The notes beneath the pieces are model-generated. The model was given only the letters and a program-made list of their open reading frames with translations, searched no databases and was not told the origin of the DNA. The position numbers and the translations under genes were made by a program. 48,817 nt of DNA, taken from contig CAZUMH010000012.1 of NCBI GenBank assembly GCA_964621645.1, positions 1 through 48,817 on the forward strand. Reading direction: 5' to 3'. Shown here piece after piece: positions 1 through 8,184 of the stretch (positions within the stretch are counted from its first letter, which is position 1; each line of letters starts with the position of its first letter). The stretch is from CAZUMH01 sp964621645 (lineage in GTDB: Bacteria > Zhuqueibacterota > QNDG01 > JAGLOF01).

Positions 1-37
1 GGAATTCTGCCTGAAACGGCCGGTGGGTGAGGCGGAT

Positions 38-55
38 ATAGGGTGATTACCCTAT
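38..55. repeat. Short hairpin at the window edge
   Basis: A 7-bp inverted repeat (ATAGGGT / ACCCTAT) encloses a GATT loop. I see no gene in bases 1-60. The hairpin lies beyond the second tRNA-cluster terminator and its role is unknown. Confidence 0.4.
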
Positions 56-63
56 GCCAGCAT

Positions 64-99
64 AAAAAAATAGCCCTTCTTTTTAAAAAGAGCTATTTT
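64..99 (-). terminator. Rho-independent terminator (second, distal to tRNA cluster)
   Basis: Read on the minus strand, AATAGC pairs with GCTATT around a T/A-rich loop and is followed by a run of seven T. It lies beyond the tRNA-Lys genes and the degenerate tRNA fragment, so it may once have ended a transcript of that fragment. Confidence 0.6.
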
Positions 100-113
100 C
101 GATGCAAGACATG

Positions 114-135
114 TGCGCCCACAAGGATCAAACGG
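114..135 (-). pseudogene. 3' end fragment of a tRNA-Lys-like gene
   Basis: The minus strand carries a T-arm/acceptor end matching that of the intact tRNA-Lys(CUU) at 285-357; 15 bases (gtgcgcccacaagga on the plus strand) are identical. No D-arm or anticodon arm can be folded next to it. A GC-rich REP-like palindrome lies where the rest of the tRNA would be. This looks like a decayed gene copy. Confidence 0.5.
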
Positions 136-141
136 CTGACC

Positions 142-175
142 GCCGTCAGGCGGCGAAGGGCAGGCGCAGCCTGAC
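142..175. repeat. REP-like GC-rich palindrome
   Basis: GTCAGGC (145-151) and GCCTGAC (169-175) form a 7-bp stem. GCCG/CGGC (142-154) makes a nested smaller one. It interrupts the degenerate tRNA-Lys copy, which suggests insertion of a small palindromic repeat. Confidence 0.45.
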
Positions 176-231
176 CGGTGAGTTTAAGAGAGAAGCCGCG
201 GTTCTATCGCGGAATCTCTCAATCGAACCTC

Positions 232-266
232 ATAAAGAAAAAGCTCCTTCTAAAAAAAGGAGCTTT
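232..266 (-). terminator. Rho-independent terminator after tRNA-Lys(CUU)
   Basis: On the minus strand a perfect 10-bp stem (AAAGCTCCTT / AAGGAGCTTT) with a 7-nt loop is followed by TTTCTTT. It begins about 20 nt after the 3' end of tRNA-Lys(CUU) and is its likely terminator. Confidence 0.75.
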
Positions 267-284
267 ACTTCTGATACTTAATCG

Positions 285-357
285 TGCGCCCACAAGGAAT
301 CGAACCTTGAACCTACGGATTAAGAGTCCGTTGCTCTACCAATTGAGCTATAGGCGC
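285..357 (-). tRNA. tRNA-Lys (anticodon CUU)
   Basis: A 73-nt cloverleaf folds on the minus strand. The acceptor stem is GCGCCTA/TGGGCGC with discriminator A. The D-arm is GCTC..GAGC, the anticodon stem ACGGA/TCCGT has loop CTCTTAA (anticodon CTT), and the T-arm is CAAGG-TTCGATT-CCTTG. CCA is not encoded. It is the promoter-distal intact member of the lysine tRNA cluster. Confidence 0.93.
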
Positions 358-367
358 AAAAAAAATG

Positions 368-442
368 CCACTGAACAAATCCATACTGAACCTATCCCGA
401 TAAAGAGAATCGGGATTGCTCCACCAGTTGAGCCATAGGCGC
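368..442 (-). pseudogene. Degenerate tRNA-Lys copy
   Basis: The minus strand starts with the same acceptor sequence (GCGCCTA) and an intact D-arm as tRNA-Lys(CUU). The anticodon region is replaced by a longer hairpin (ATCCCGAT / ATCGGGAT, loop TCTCTTT), so no normal anticodon loop forms. The T-arm is eroded and the 3' end does not pair with the acceptor. It lies between the two intact tRNA-Lys genes. The inserted ATCCCGAT palindrome resembles repeats common in FCB genomes (from memory). Confidence 0.55.
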
Positions 443-469
443 TGACAAAGCTGAAAAAATATTATCAAG

Positions 470-542
470 TGAGGGTGCAGGGGCTCGAACCCTGGGCCCA
501 CGGCTTAAAAGGCCGTTGCTCTACCAGCTGAGCTACACCCTC
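470..542 (-). tRNA. tRNA-Lys (anticodon UUU)
   Basis: A 73-nt cloverleaf folds on the minus strand. The acceptor stem is GAGGGTG/CACCCTC with discriminator A. The D-arm is GCTC..GAGC, the anticodon stem ACGGC/GCCGT has loop CTTTTAA (anticodon TTT), and the T-arm is canonical with GGTTCGAGCCC. CCA is not encoded. It is the promoter-proximal gene of the cluster and reads both AAA and AAG. Confidence 0.94.
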
Positions 543-590
543 ATATTATCAAAAGAAAGAACAAAGAACATCCCACAAAATTGAGCAGTT

Positions 591-619
591 AAAGTAATAA
601 ATCAATTCATCAAAGTCAA
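591..619 (-). promoter_or_regulatory. sigma70-type promoter of the tRNA-Lys cluster
   Basis: On the minus strand TTGACT (-35, 619-614) and TACTTT (-10, 596-591) are separated by 17 bp. Transcription would start near 584, about 40 nt before tRNA-Lys(UUU). It lies just after the purA stop, so the tRNA cluster can be transcribed independently of purA. Confidence 0.65.
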
Positions 620-647
620 TACTAAAAACACAATCTTTCAGGGTCGA

Positions 648-1952
648 TCACAGGTCCCCGCGCATGATCGTTTCCTCCCGCCCGGAGCCAACGGAGATGA
701 TTCCCATAGGCACGCCGCAGAGCTCCTCCAGCCTGCCGATATAGTTCCTGGCCGCTTCCGGCAGCTCCTCGAAACTGCTGATGCCCGCCAGGCTCTGCTT
801 CCAGCCGGGCATAGTTTCGTACACCGGTTTCACATCCTCCCAGTAGGCGCAGGTCTCGGTCCAGTCGCCGATGACCTCGTCGCCGACCGTGTAGCCGGTG
901 CAGATCTTGATCTCGTCCAGGTCGTCCAGCACGTCCAGTTTCGTCAGCGCGATGTAGTCCACATCGTTGATCTTGATGGCGAAGCTGACCACCACCGCGT
1001 CGAACCAGCCACAGCGCCGGGGCCGGCCCGTGGTGGCGCCGAACTCGCTGCCCGCCTTGCGCAGAAAATCGCCCATGTCATCGGTAAGCTCGGTGGGGAA
1101 GGGGCCGTTGCCGACCCTGGTGGTGTAGGCCTTGGCCACGCCGATCACCTTGTCGATCTTGCGGATGGGCAGACCCAGACCGCTGCTGGCTCCGCCGATG
1201 ATGGTGTGGCTGGAGGTCACGAAAGGATAGGTGCCGAAATCCACATCAAGCAGGGTGCCCTGGGCGCCCTCGATGAGAATGCTCTTGCCCTCCCGGCAGG
1301 CGCGGTGCAGGTAGCCCGAAACATCCACGATGCTGTCCCGGAACCTGTCCCTGAATCTGAGGAGAGAGTCCAGCACCTCCGCCGCCGCTACCTCTTCGGC
1401 CCCGTAGGCCGAGGAGAGCAGATGGTTGTGCTCCAGGACGGCCCTGTCCACCTTATGCTTCAGACGATCCTCATCCAGCACGTCCTCGACCCGGATGCCC
1501 AGGCGGTAGATCTTGTCCGCGTAGGCCGGACCGATGCCCCGGCCGGTGGTGCCGATCCGGCCGGACTCACCCCGTTCTTCCAGACATTTTTCCAGGATAA
1601 CGTGATAGGGGAGAATGAAATGGGCGTAACGGCTGATCTTGACGCGGCCCTCCACCCGGACGTTGCGCTTTTCCAGCTCCTGCATTTCCCCCAGCAGGGC
1701 ATCCGGATCGATAACCACCCCGTTGCCGATGAGACAGAGCGTGCCGGACCTGAGGATGCCGGTGGGAATGAGATGAAGGATGAAGGTCTCGTCATCGAAG
1801 CGGACGGTGTGACCCGCGTTGTGCCCCCCCTGGTAGCGGGCCACGATCTGGGTCCCCTCACCCAGGAGGTCGACGATTTTTCCCTTGCCCTCGTCGCCCC
1901 ACTGCATGCCCAGGATGAGACGAACGGGATATGTTTTTCTAGAATCCGGCAA
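648..1952 (-). CDS. purA: Adenylosuccinate synthase
   Basis: Catalyses GTP-dependent ligation of IMP and aspartate to adenylosuccinate, the first committed step of AMP synthesis, in the cytoplasm. The N-terminal GMQWGDEGKGK motif is the classic PurA P-loop with the catalytic Asp. Also visible are GRGIGP, the IEGAQGT box, and ATTGRPRRCGW near the active site. The frame extends to 2036, but conserved sequence begins only at VRLILG. A TTG at 1952 gives 434 residues, the normal family length. The next ATG (1907) would cut off the first beta strand. The TTG lies inside the end of the upstream STAS gene, preceded by GAGGAAGAGG, so translation is probably coupled. Identity is certain; the start is inferred. 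Confidence 0.95.
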   Translation of the reverse strand: MPDSRKTYPVRLILGMQWGDEGKGKIVDLLGEGTQIVARYQGGHNAGHTVRFDDETFILHLIPTGILRSGTLCLIGNGVVIDPDALLGEMQELEKRNVRVEGRVKISRYAHFILPYHVILEKCLEERGESGRIGTTGRGIGPAYADKIYRLGIRVEDVLDEDRLKHKVDRAVLEHNHLLSSAYGAEEVAAAEVLDSLLRFRDRFRDSIVDVSGYLHRACREGKSILIEGAQGTLLDVDFGTYPFVTSSHTIIGGASSGLGLPIRKIDKVIGVAKAYTTRVGNGPFPTELTDDMGDFLRKAGSEFGATTGRPRRCGWFDAVVVSFAIKINDVDYIALTKLDVLDDLDEIKICTGYTVGDEVIGDWTETCAYWEDVKPVYETMPGWKQSLAGISSFEELPEAARNYIGRLEELCGVPMGIISVGSGREETIMRGDL

Positions 1953-2274
1953 GGGCCTCTTCCTCGCTCTGGTACACTTCGAACACGCCTTCAAGTTTGG
2001 TGATGCGCAGCAGGTCGATGATTTTTTTTCCGGCATTCAGCAGTTTGAGGTTGCCGCCTCCCTCGCGCACGGTGGATAATCCCCCGATGAGAATCCCCAA
2101 TCCCGAGCTGTTGATGAAATGCACCTTTTCCATATTGAGAATAAAGTTCTTGGCGCCGGACTGAATATGAGAACGCAATTGCTCAGTTAGCTGACGGGCA
2201 CCCGGCCCGCCGACCATGTCCCCATTGATGGTAATGACGATCACGCCGTTTTTTTCATGTTCGGAAAATTCCAT
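1939..2274 (-). CDS. STAS-domain anti-sigma factor antagonist
   Basis: A 111-residue single STAS domain of the SpoIIAA/RsbV type, which binds and neutralises anti-sigma kinases when its conserved serine is unphosphorylated. The signature is FINSSGLGIL, near residues 55-64, with the phosphorylatable serine in the SS pair. The start at 2274 (MEFSEHEK) has a strong GAGGAGG site 6 nt upstream. The longer upstream reading overlaps secF and is rejected. The 3' end overlaps the start of purA. No cognate RsbW-like kinase or sigma factor lies next to it, so its partner is unknown. It may also respond to the Sec/purine operon as a whole. Confidence 0.85.
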   Translation of the reverse strand: MEFSEHEKNGVIVITINGDMVGGPGARQLTEQLRSHIQSGAKNFILNMEKVHFINSSGLGILIGGLSTVREGGGNLKLLNAGKKIIDLLRITKLEGVFEVYQSEEEALAGF

Positions 2275-2309
2275 GGCGAGCCTCCTCGTTCGATTCATCC
2301 CCACCGGGT

Positions 2310-3239
2310 TTACAGCTTCTTCTTGCTCATCCGCAGCCGTCTTTTGCCGCCGTGCTTCATCTGCCATTCGAGCACCAGGCTGCTGGCCACGAAGATGGAA
2401 GAGTATGTTCCCACTACGATACCAACCAGCATGGTGAAGGCGAAGCCCTTGATTACTTCCCCGCCGAAAATGAAGAGGATGAGCACCACGATAAAGGTCG
2501 TCAAAGAGGTGATGACCGTTCTGCTCAGCACCTGGTTGATGCTGGCGTTAATAATATGTGACAAATCATCGCTGCGCATGACTTTGAGGTTTTCCCGGAT
2601 GCGGTCGTAGACTACGATGGTGTCGTTGAGGGAGTATCCCACGATGGTGAGAAAGGCAGCGATTTCCTTGAGGGAGAGCTCGAAATTCATCAGGCTGAAA
2701 ATACCCAGGGTGATGAGAATGTCATGGAAGAGCGCGGCGATAGCCCCCACGGCGAAAATAAATTCGAAGCGCCAGCCGACATAGATGAGGATTAGGAGCA
2801 GGGAGACGAGTACGGCCATGATGGTCGCCCGGCGCAGTTCCTGGCCGACCTTGGGACCCACGTTGTCGGATTTACGGACCGTAAAATGAACATTGGGAAG
2901 CGCTTCACTGATGGTCGTTTTTACCTGTTCTTCGATCTCAGCCACACTGGCTTCTTTCTGCTGCTCCACGTAGATAAGGTATTCATCAGAAGAGCCGAAA
3001 TGCCGGATCTCGGTATTCCCCAGCCCAGAGTTGTCCATGGCGTCCCGCAGCTGGCCCATGGTGACCGGATCGTGAAACTTGAAGATGATTTCCGTGCCAC
3101 CCTTGAAGTCGATTCCCATATTGGGCCCGCCAAGAAAAACCGCGGTAACCAGCCACAGGAGGATAAGGGCTCCTGAAATCAAGTACGCGAAACGCCGTTT
3201 ACCGACGAAATCTATTGATGGTGTTTGAAAAAACTGCAT
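2310..3239 (-). CDS. secF: Protein translocase subunit SecF
   Basis: Inner-membrane partner of SecD, which uses the proton-motive force to pull preproteins to the periplasm after SecYEG. The 309-residue protein has TM1 near residues 18-38, the GIDFKGGTEI signature near 43-52, and a periplasmic domain. The C-terminal transmembrane block contains the SLNDTIVVYDRIREN motif, followed by a basic tail ending in SKKKL. AAAGGGA precedes the ATG. It lies 43 nt after secD and 35 nt before the STAS gene, so it is part of one operon. Length and motif order are normal for bacterial SecF. Confidence 0.95.
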   Translation of the reverse strand: MQFFQTPSIDFVGKRRFAYLISGALILLWLVTAVFLGGPNMGIDFKGGTEIIFKFHDPVTMGQLRDAMDNSGLGNTEIRHFGSSDEYLIYVEQQKEASVAEIEEQVKTTISEALPNVHFTVRKSDNVGPKVGQELRRATIMAVLVSLLLILIYVGWRFEFIFAVGAIAALFHDILITLGIFSLMNFELSLKEIAAFLTIVGYSLNDTIVVYDRIRENLKVMRSDDLSHIINASINQVLSRTVITSLTTFIVVLILFIFGGEVIKGFAFTMLVGIVVGTYSSIFVASSLVLEWQMKHGGKRRLRMSKKKL

Positions 3240-3282
3240 ATCTATCCCTTTCTTTCATCCAGACTCATGCTAGCCGGCCTGG

Positions 3283-5193
3283 TTATATACTGAGGCTGGT
3301 TAATGTCCTTCGTCCCGTCATGCCGTCAAAGATCACCCGGGTCACAACCAGAGCCGTGAACATGCTCACCACAATACCGATGGACAGCGTGACCGCGAAT
3401 CCGCGCACCGGGCCCGTTCCGAACTGGTAGAGGACCAGAGCGGTGAAGAGCGTCGTCAAGTTGGCATCGAAAATGGTGCGGAAGGCCCGGGAGTAGCCGG
3501 CATCGATGGAAGCACGCACCGTCTTGCCGGTACGCAGCTCTTCCCGGATACGCTCGAATACCAGCACATTGGCGTCGACGGCCATACCCACGGTCAGTAT
3601 TATTCCGGCAACGCCGGGGAGAGTCAAGGTGAATCCGAACTGGGCCAGCACGGCCATGAGCAGCACCAGATTGAGCATCAGGGCCAGGTCGGCGATGAGG
3701 CCGGCCAGGCGGTAGTAGACCGCCATGAAGAGAATGACGATGGCCAGTCCGATAAGGGCGGAATAGCTGCCCATGCGGATGGAATCATTTCCCAGAGTCG
3801 GATCGACCTGATTTTCCTGCACGATCTGAATAGGCGCGGGAAGGGCGCCCACTTCCAGGACGATGGAGAGGTCCTGGGCCTCCTGCATCGTCCCGATTCC
3901 GGTGATGCGGCTGCGCCCGTTGGGGATTTTCCCCTGAATCTGGGGCGCGGACATGACCCGGTCGTCCAGAACGATAGCCAGGAATTTCTTGGTGTTGGCG
4001 GCGGTTACCCGGGAGAATATTCTGGCGCCCTCCCGGTTCAGGGTGAAATGCACCTCGGGCAGCCCGGCATACTGGGGATCGCTGGAGATCACCACCCTGG
4101 TCTCGGTAAGATATTGTCCGGTAAGCTCCGCCTTCTTTTTCAGCAGATAGAGATAGCGGTATGATTTGTCTCCCAGCTGGAACGGTTCGGCGCCCCAGAG
4201 GAATTGGGTTCCCTCGGGCAGCAGCGCCTGAATTTCCGGTTTGCTGATAATTCTGTCGACCGCGGCTTTGTTTTCTTCGGGAACGATTACTTCGCGGCCC
4301 GGCTGTCCGGTGGTGCGCAGCAGGGACATGAAGGGATTTTCCTCGAAAAGCTGCTCGTCCACCAGCAGAGAGGTATCCTGACCCGCGGTGTCTCCCTGAG
4401 CTTTGGTGGTTTCTCCGAAGAGGTCGTTCACGCTGATCACCTTGTCCTTGCTCGCTTTCTGGTCTATCTGTTTTGTCGTGTCTGTTTCAGCGGCCGCTAT
4501 TTTCGTCGTGTCGCCGCCAGACCGCATTTTGACCACTTCCCGGTCGATCTTTTCCAGGGTGCGCTGGTAGGTCTCCGCGTCCACCAGGATCTTCAGTTCC
4601 AAGAGAGCGGTCTGGCCGATGCGCTGCTTGGCCAGCTCCGGATCCATGACGCCCGGCAGTTCGATGATGATACGGCGCGCTCCCTGACGCTGGATATTGG
4701 GTTCGGAAACACCGAAACGGTCGATACGGTTGCGCAGCTTGCGCAGGGCCCGGTCCACGGCGCTGGAGGCCTGGGTCCGCATGAATTGCAGTACCTTCTC
4801 ATCCGTGTCGCCCCGGTCCCCCCAGTAGCGGTTCAAGCGGATATTATCCGCTTCGGTCTTCTTTTGCAGGATATCCAGGAAGGGCTCGCTGCTCACGTTC
4901 ATTTCTTCCCGGCACTGCTGCAGCAGTGAATCCAGCTGTTCATCGGTGCTGCGCGCCAGCTGCTTGATCAGTTCCGGGAAATCTACCTCGTATACCAGGT
5001 AGATGCCGCCCTGCAGGTCGAGGCCCATGTGAATGGCCTTCTTTTCCATGGTTACCAGTTTCCCTTCCCGATTCAGCTGCTGCCGTTCAGGGGAGCCCAT
5101 GGTCCACAGCTTCAGACTGGGCCAGAGAGCATAGGCGGCCCAGATGAGAAGAAGAAAGATTAAAATTGTCTTGAATGTGTTTTTTCTACCCAT
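3283..5193 (-). CDS. secD: Protein translocase subunit SecD
   Basis: A 636-residue SecD. It has an N-terminal TM (residues 8-26), the first periplasmic part beginning HMGLDLQGGIYLVYEVD, the P1 head, and then a C-terminal transmembrane block with VDANVLVFERIREEL. Residues about 235-300 form a hydrophilic, Asp/Thr/Lys-rich low-complexity insert (from KMRSGGDTT to DTSLLVDEQ) that is absent from E. coli-type proteins. Large SecD inserts are known in FCB bacteria. GGAG lies 7 nt before the ATG. It is the first gene of the secD-secF-STAS-purA operon, with a candidate promoter at 5348-5376. Confidence 0.95.
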   Translation of the reverse strand: MGRKNTFKTILIFLLLIWAAYALWPSLKLWTMGSPERQQLNREGKLVTMEKKAIHMGLDLQGGIYLVYEVDFPELIKQLARSTDEQLDSLLQQCREEMNVSSEPFLDILQKKTEADNIRLNRYWGDRGDTDEKVLQFMRTQASSAVDRALRKLRNRIDRFGVSEPNIQRQGARRIIIELPGVMDPELAKQRIGQTALLELKILVDAETYQRTLEKIDREVVKMRSGGDTTKIAAAETDTTKQIDQKASKDKVISVNDLFGETTKAQGDTAGQDTSLLVDEQLFEENPFMSLLRTTGQPGREVIVPEENKAAVDRIISKPEIQALLPEGTQFLWGAEPFQLGDKSYRYLYLLKKKAELTGQYLTETRVVISSDPQYAGLPEVHFTLNREGARIFSRVTAANTKKFLAIVLDDRVMSAPQIQGKIPNGRSRITGIGTMQEAQDLSIVLEVGALPAPIQIVQENQVDPTLGNDSIRMGSYSALIGLAIVILFMAVYYRLAGLIADLALMLNLVLLMAVLAQFGFTLTLPGVAGIILTVGMAVDANVLVFERIREELRTGKTVRASIDAGYSRAFRTIFDANLTTLFTALVLYQFGTGPVRGFAVTLSIGIVVSMFTALVVTRVIFDGMTGRRTLTSLSI

Positions 5194-5347
5194 ACGAATC
5201 TCCTCACTTCCACGGGCGTCTTCTTCCCCTCATAAGGCCCGTGGAACCGATGAGGGGGATAGCGGTGTCAATCCTGCCCTTTTTATCAAAGAAATAGTAT
5301 ATATGGGCCGGCTTTAGCCGCGATTCTCGCTGAAAACTCAGACTATG

Positions 5348-5376
5348 AATATACTTTATATACTAAACGTTTGCAA
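5348..5376 (-). promoter_or_regulatory. sigma70-type promoter of the secD operon
   Basis: On the minus strand TTGCAA (-35, 5376-5371), a 17-bp spacer and TATATT (-10, 5353-5348). The predicted start near 5341 gives a leader of about 150 nt. The leader contains an 8-bp inverted repeat CCACGGGC/GCCCGTGG (about 5210-5243) just upstream of the secD ribosome-binding site. Confidence 0.6.
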
Positions 5377-5411
5377 GGATTTTTTCCTGCTCTTCTCCCC
5401 GTCCGGATGGT

Positions 5412-8159
5412 CTATTGGCCCCGGTAGGGTGCGCCTTTTTTCAGCCATTCCGGAGCCGGAGCGCCTTTACAGTAGTGATCCAGATATTCCTTCATCCTGA
5501 TGGTATAATCCAGTTTATTGGCGTATTTCTGGGGATGGTGCGGCTCATCCCGGTATTCCAGAAAAACGCAGTCCTTCCGCAGCCGCCGCATGGCCAGGTA
5601 GAGCTCGATGCCCTGATACCAGGGAACGGCGTCGTCCTTGTCGCCGAACATGATGAGCAGCGGCGTGTGGATCCGGTCCGCGAAAAAGACGGGAGAGTTC
5701 TCGATGTAGAGATCCCGCCGTTCCCAGAGACTGGCACCGATGCGGCTCTGGGACTGCTCATACTGCATCTGACGGGCCAGTCCCGATCCCCAGCGAATGC
5801 CGGAATAGGCGCTGGTCATATTGGAGACCGGAGCGCCGGCGACAGCGCAGGCGAACATATCAGTCCTCGTTATCACAAAGGCGGTCTGGTAGCCGGACCA
5901 GGAGTGGCCGTGCAGGGCGACGCCCTTGGGATCGGCGATCCCCATATCGATGAGCTTCTGCACGCCAGGCACCAGACATTTGACCGCGGAGGGTCCGGGG
6001 GTGCCGATTTCGAAACGGATGTCCGGCAGGAAGACGGCATAGCCGTTGCTGGCGTAGTAGGGGAAATTGGGCCGGTGGTTGATTACCATCTGGTTGAACT
6101 CGTGCAGCCGCTGGGAGAAGAAGCGGTAGTAATAGACCAGGACGGGGTAGCGTTTTCCCGGCTCATAGTTGCCCGGTTTTATCAGGACGCCGTCCAGGGG
6201 GATGCCGTCCTCACTGTCCCAGTGCACTAGCTCAGCCGTGCCCCAGGCGAAATCCGCTATCCGGGGATTGACCAGGCTGATGCGGCGGGGATGTTCGAAA
6301 TTCACGTCGCTTACCCAGAGGTCGGGGAATTCCCTGTAGTCCTGCCGGGTATAGAGGATGGTGTCGGACTTCTCAGCCTTGGCCAGAAAATCGAATTTTT
6401 TATCTTCCTCCAGGACTTTTTCAACATTCGCTTTGGAAATATCGGTGCGGTAGAAGCCGAAGTTTTTCCGCTGGTTCTGGTAGGACCGCAGGAGCAGGTC
6501 CCCCCGGGAGGGCAGGGCCCGGCTGCGGGGATCCATCTGCACCACCCGGAAGGTGTAACCGTTCTGCCGGCCGTAGCCGCCGGTCAGATTCACGGCCCGG
6601 CCGTCAGCGGTCGAGAATTTCCACAAGTCGTATTTATCATAGATAAGCACCCACTCGTCCTTTTGGGTCCAGCCGGCCAGGCCGTAGCCGGGGGCCGGTT
6701 CGGGGTAGTCATGATCCTCGTTGTAAAAGGGTGTTGTGATCCCTTTGGTCAGATTACGGGCCGTCCCTTCGCGGACGTCATAGAGATACCAGTTCTTATT
6801 GGCATAATAGGCGACGTACCTGCCGCCGGGGGAGAGGTCCGCGTTATACATCTGTCTCGCCGCGACAAGTTTCTTTGCCCCTGTCTTCAGGTCGATGAGG
6901 TAGATGTCATCCAGGTTTCCATACCAGGTTATTAATTTGCGGTAGGGCAGGTTGGAACGGGCCAGGGCAAAGCGGGAATTGTCCGGAATGGAGACATTCG
7001 GCACGGTTTCATCGGCGAGCGGGACAAGCCGGCCCGGGCCCGGATAGTAGACGGCGAGGTAGGTGCGGTCCTTTTCCCGGGGCCACATTTTTTTCTCCTG
7101 GGGATTGATGTAATCGTCGTTCCAGTGCCAGACGTCCACGCCCCGCTCCCGCAGAATGGAATCGATATCGTAGACGGCGGTGGAATCGGCCTCCTCTTTT
7201 TCCGGAGGGATCTGGGACTGCGGTTTCAGTCCCAGAAAGAGCCGTTTCCCGTCCCGGGACCAGGTGAGGCGGTTTTTATGGTAGACGACCCAGCCCGCCG
7301 GACCCGCCTCATGCCGGATGACGATGTCCGCCCCGGTGGCGCCGCTGTGCCATAATCCCACACAGGTCTCTTTCTCCCCGCCGCTGTCGTCCAGATCGGC
7401 GGCCAGAAAGGCGAGGGTCCCGCCCTGGGTATCCCAGGATAGATTCGATACCCGTCCCTTGGTCCGCTTCAGCAGAACCCGGGGGCTCTCTTCCGCCTGG
7501 GACAGGGGAAGCGCGTACAGGCCGTTTTCCTCACCGGAGGTGTCCTCGACGGCGCAGGCCAGCCAGGAGGAGGTGCTGTCAAAGGCGTATTCGGTGACGG
7601 AGGGTATCCTCCTGCGCAGGGATGAATCCAGATTCACCAGCAGGAGATCCGTGCCGCATTTCTTTTTCTCGGATTTTTTCTTTTCCCCGTCCGGAGGGGA
7701 GAAGAGCAGCGCCAGCCAGCGGGAGTCAGCGCTGAAGGCCCGGGAAGCCACCCGGTGGAACAGAGTTGTGTCTCCCGTTTCAGTCCGCATCAGGATCACT
7801 CCCTTTTCAGGGGCCGCTTCGCCCTTTTTCGTGTTGATTGTCCGCTGAAATTCGGGAAGAAGCTCCACGGCGGCCCAGGATGCGTCATCGGAAAAGGTGA
7901 TCGCTCCGCCCCTGGCGAGTGTGTAGGAGGCCTCGCCGTTCAGGCTGAGAATGACGGCTTCTCCGTCACCGCGGCCGGGACGGGTGGAGTAGGCGGCCCA
8001 TTCCCCGTCACGGCTCAGGGCCGTCCGGCTGATCTCCTTGAATTTCATGATATCGGTCAGGGTGAGGGGCTTCTGCTGGGCCGCAAGAGAGCCGGCAAGC
8101 AGGAGCGTTCCCAGAATAAGGAAGAGGGATTTTTTCAGTAAAACGGGTACACGTGACAT
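5412..8159 (-). CDS. Exported S9 family (prolyl oligopeptidase-type) serine peptidase
   Basis: A large (915 aa) secreted peptidase. Residues 1-28 are a Sec signal ending LAGSLAAQ. A long beta-propeller-like region follows, then a C-terminal alpha/beta-hydrolase domain. The nucleophile is the Ser of GHSWSG (about Ser753). The usual GxSxG glycine after it is replaced by Ser. The acid is in GDKDDAVP (about Asp842) and the His in DEPHHPQ (about 874). The start at 8159 (MSRVP) has AAAGGA 6 nt upstream; the ATG two codons earlier would touch it. It closely follows the symporter gene (25-nt gap), suggesting one operon. Bacteroidetes relatives are generic S9C-like peptidases, so substrate specificity is unknown. 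Confidence 0.9.
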   Translation of the reverse strand: MSRVPVLLKKSLFLILGTLLLAGSLAAQQKPLTLTDIMKFKEISRTALSRDGEWAAYSTRPGRGDGEAVILSLNGEASYTLARGGAITFSDDASWAAVELLPEFQRTINTKKGEAAPEKGVILMRTETGDTTLFHRVASRAFSADSRWLALLFSPPDGEKKKSEKKKCGTDLLLVNLDSSLRRRIPSVTEYAFDSTSSWLACAVEDTSGEENGLYALPLSQAEESPRVLLKRTKGRVSNLSWDTQGGTLAFLAADLDDSGGEKETCVGLWHSGATGADIVIRHEAGPAGWVVYHKNRLTWSRDGKRLFLGLKPQSQIPPEKEEADSTAVYDIDSILRERGVDVWHWNDDYINPQEKKMWPREKDRTYLAVYYPGPGRLVPLADETVPNVSIPDNSRFALARSNLPYRKLITWYGNLDDIYLIDLKTGAKKLVAARQMYNADLSPGGRYVAYYANKNWYLYDVREGTARNLTKGITTPFYNEDHDYPEPAPGYGLAGWTQKDEWVLIYDKYDLWKFSTADGRAVNLTGGYGRQNGYTFRVVQMDPRSRALPSRGDLLLRSYQNQRKNFGFYRTDISKANVEKVLEEDKKFDFLAKAEKSDTILYTRQDYREFPDLWVSDVNFEHPRRISLVNPRIADFAWGTAELVHWDSEDGIPLDGVLIKPGNYEPGKRYPVLVYYYRFFSQRLHEFNQMVINHRPNFPYYASNGYAVFLPDIRFEIGTPGPSAVKCLVPGVQKLIDMGIADPKGVALHGHSWSGYQTAFVITRTDMFACAVAGAPVSNMTSAYSGIRWGSGLARQMQYEQSQSRIGASLWERRDLYIENSPVFFADRIHTPLLIMFGDKDDAVPWYQGIELYLAMRRLRKDCVFLEYRDEPHHPQKYANKLDYTIRMKEYLDHYCKGAPAPEWLKKGAPYRGQ

Positions 8160-8184
8160 GATCATCCTTTCTCTTTCTTGGTAT

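Noticed and set aside
1206..2003. 265-residue plus-strand ORF
   Set aside because: Antisense to purA and without recognisable features.
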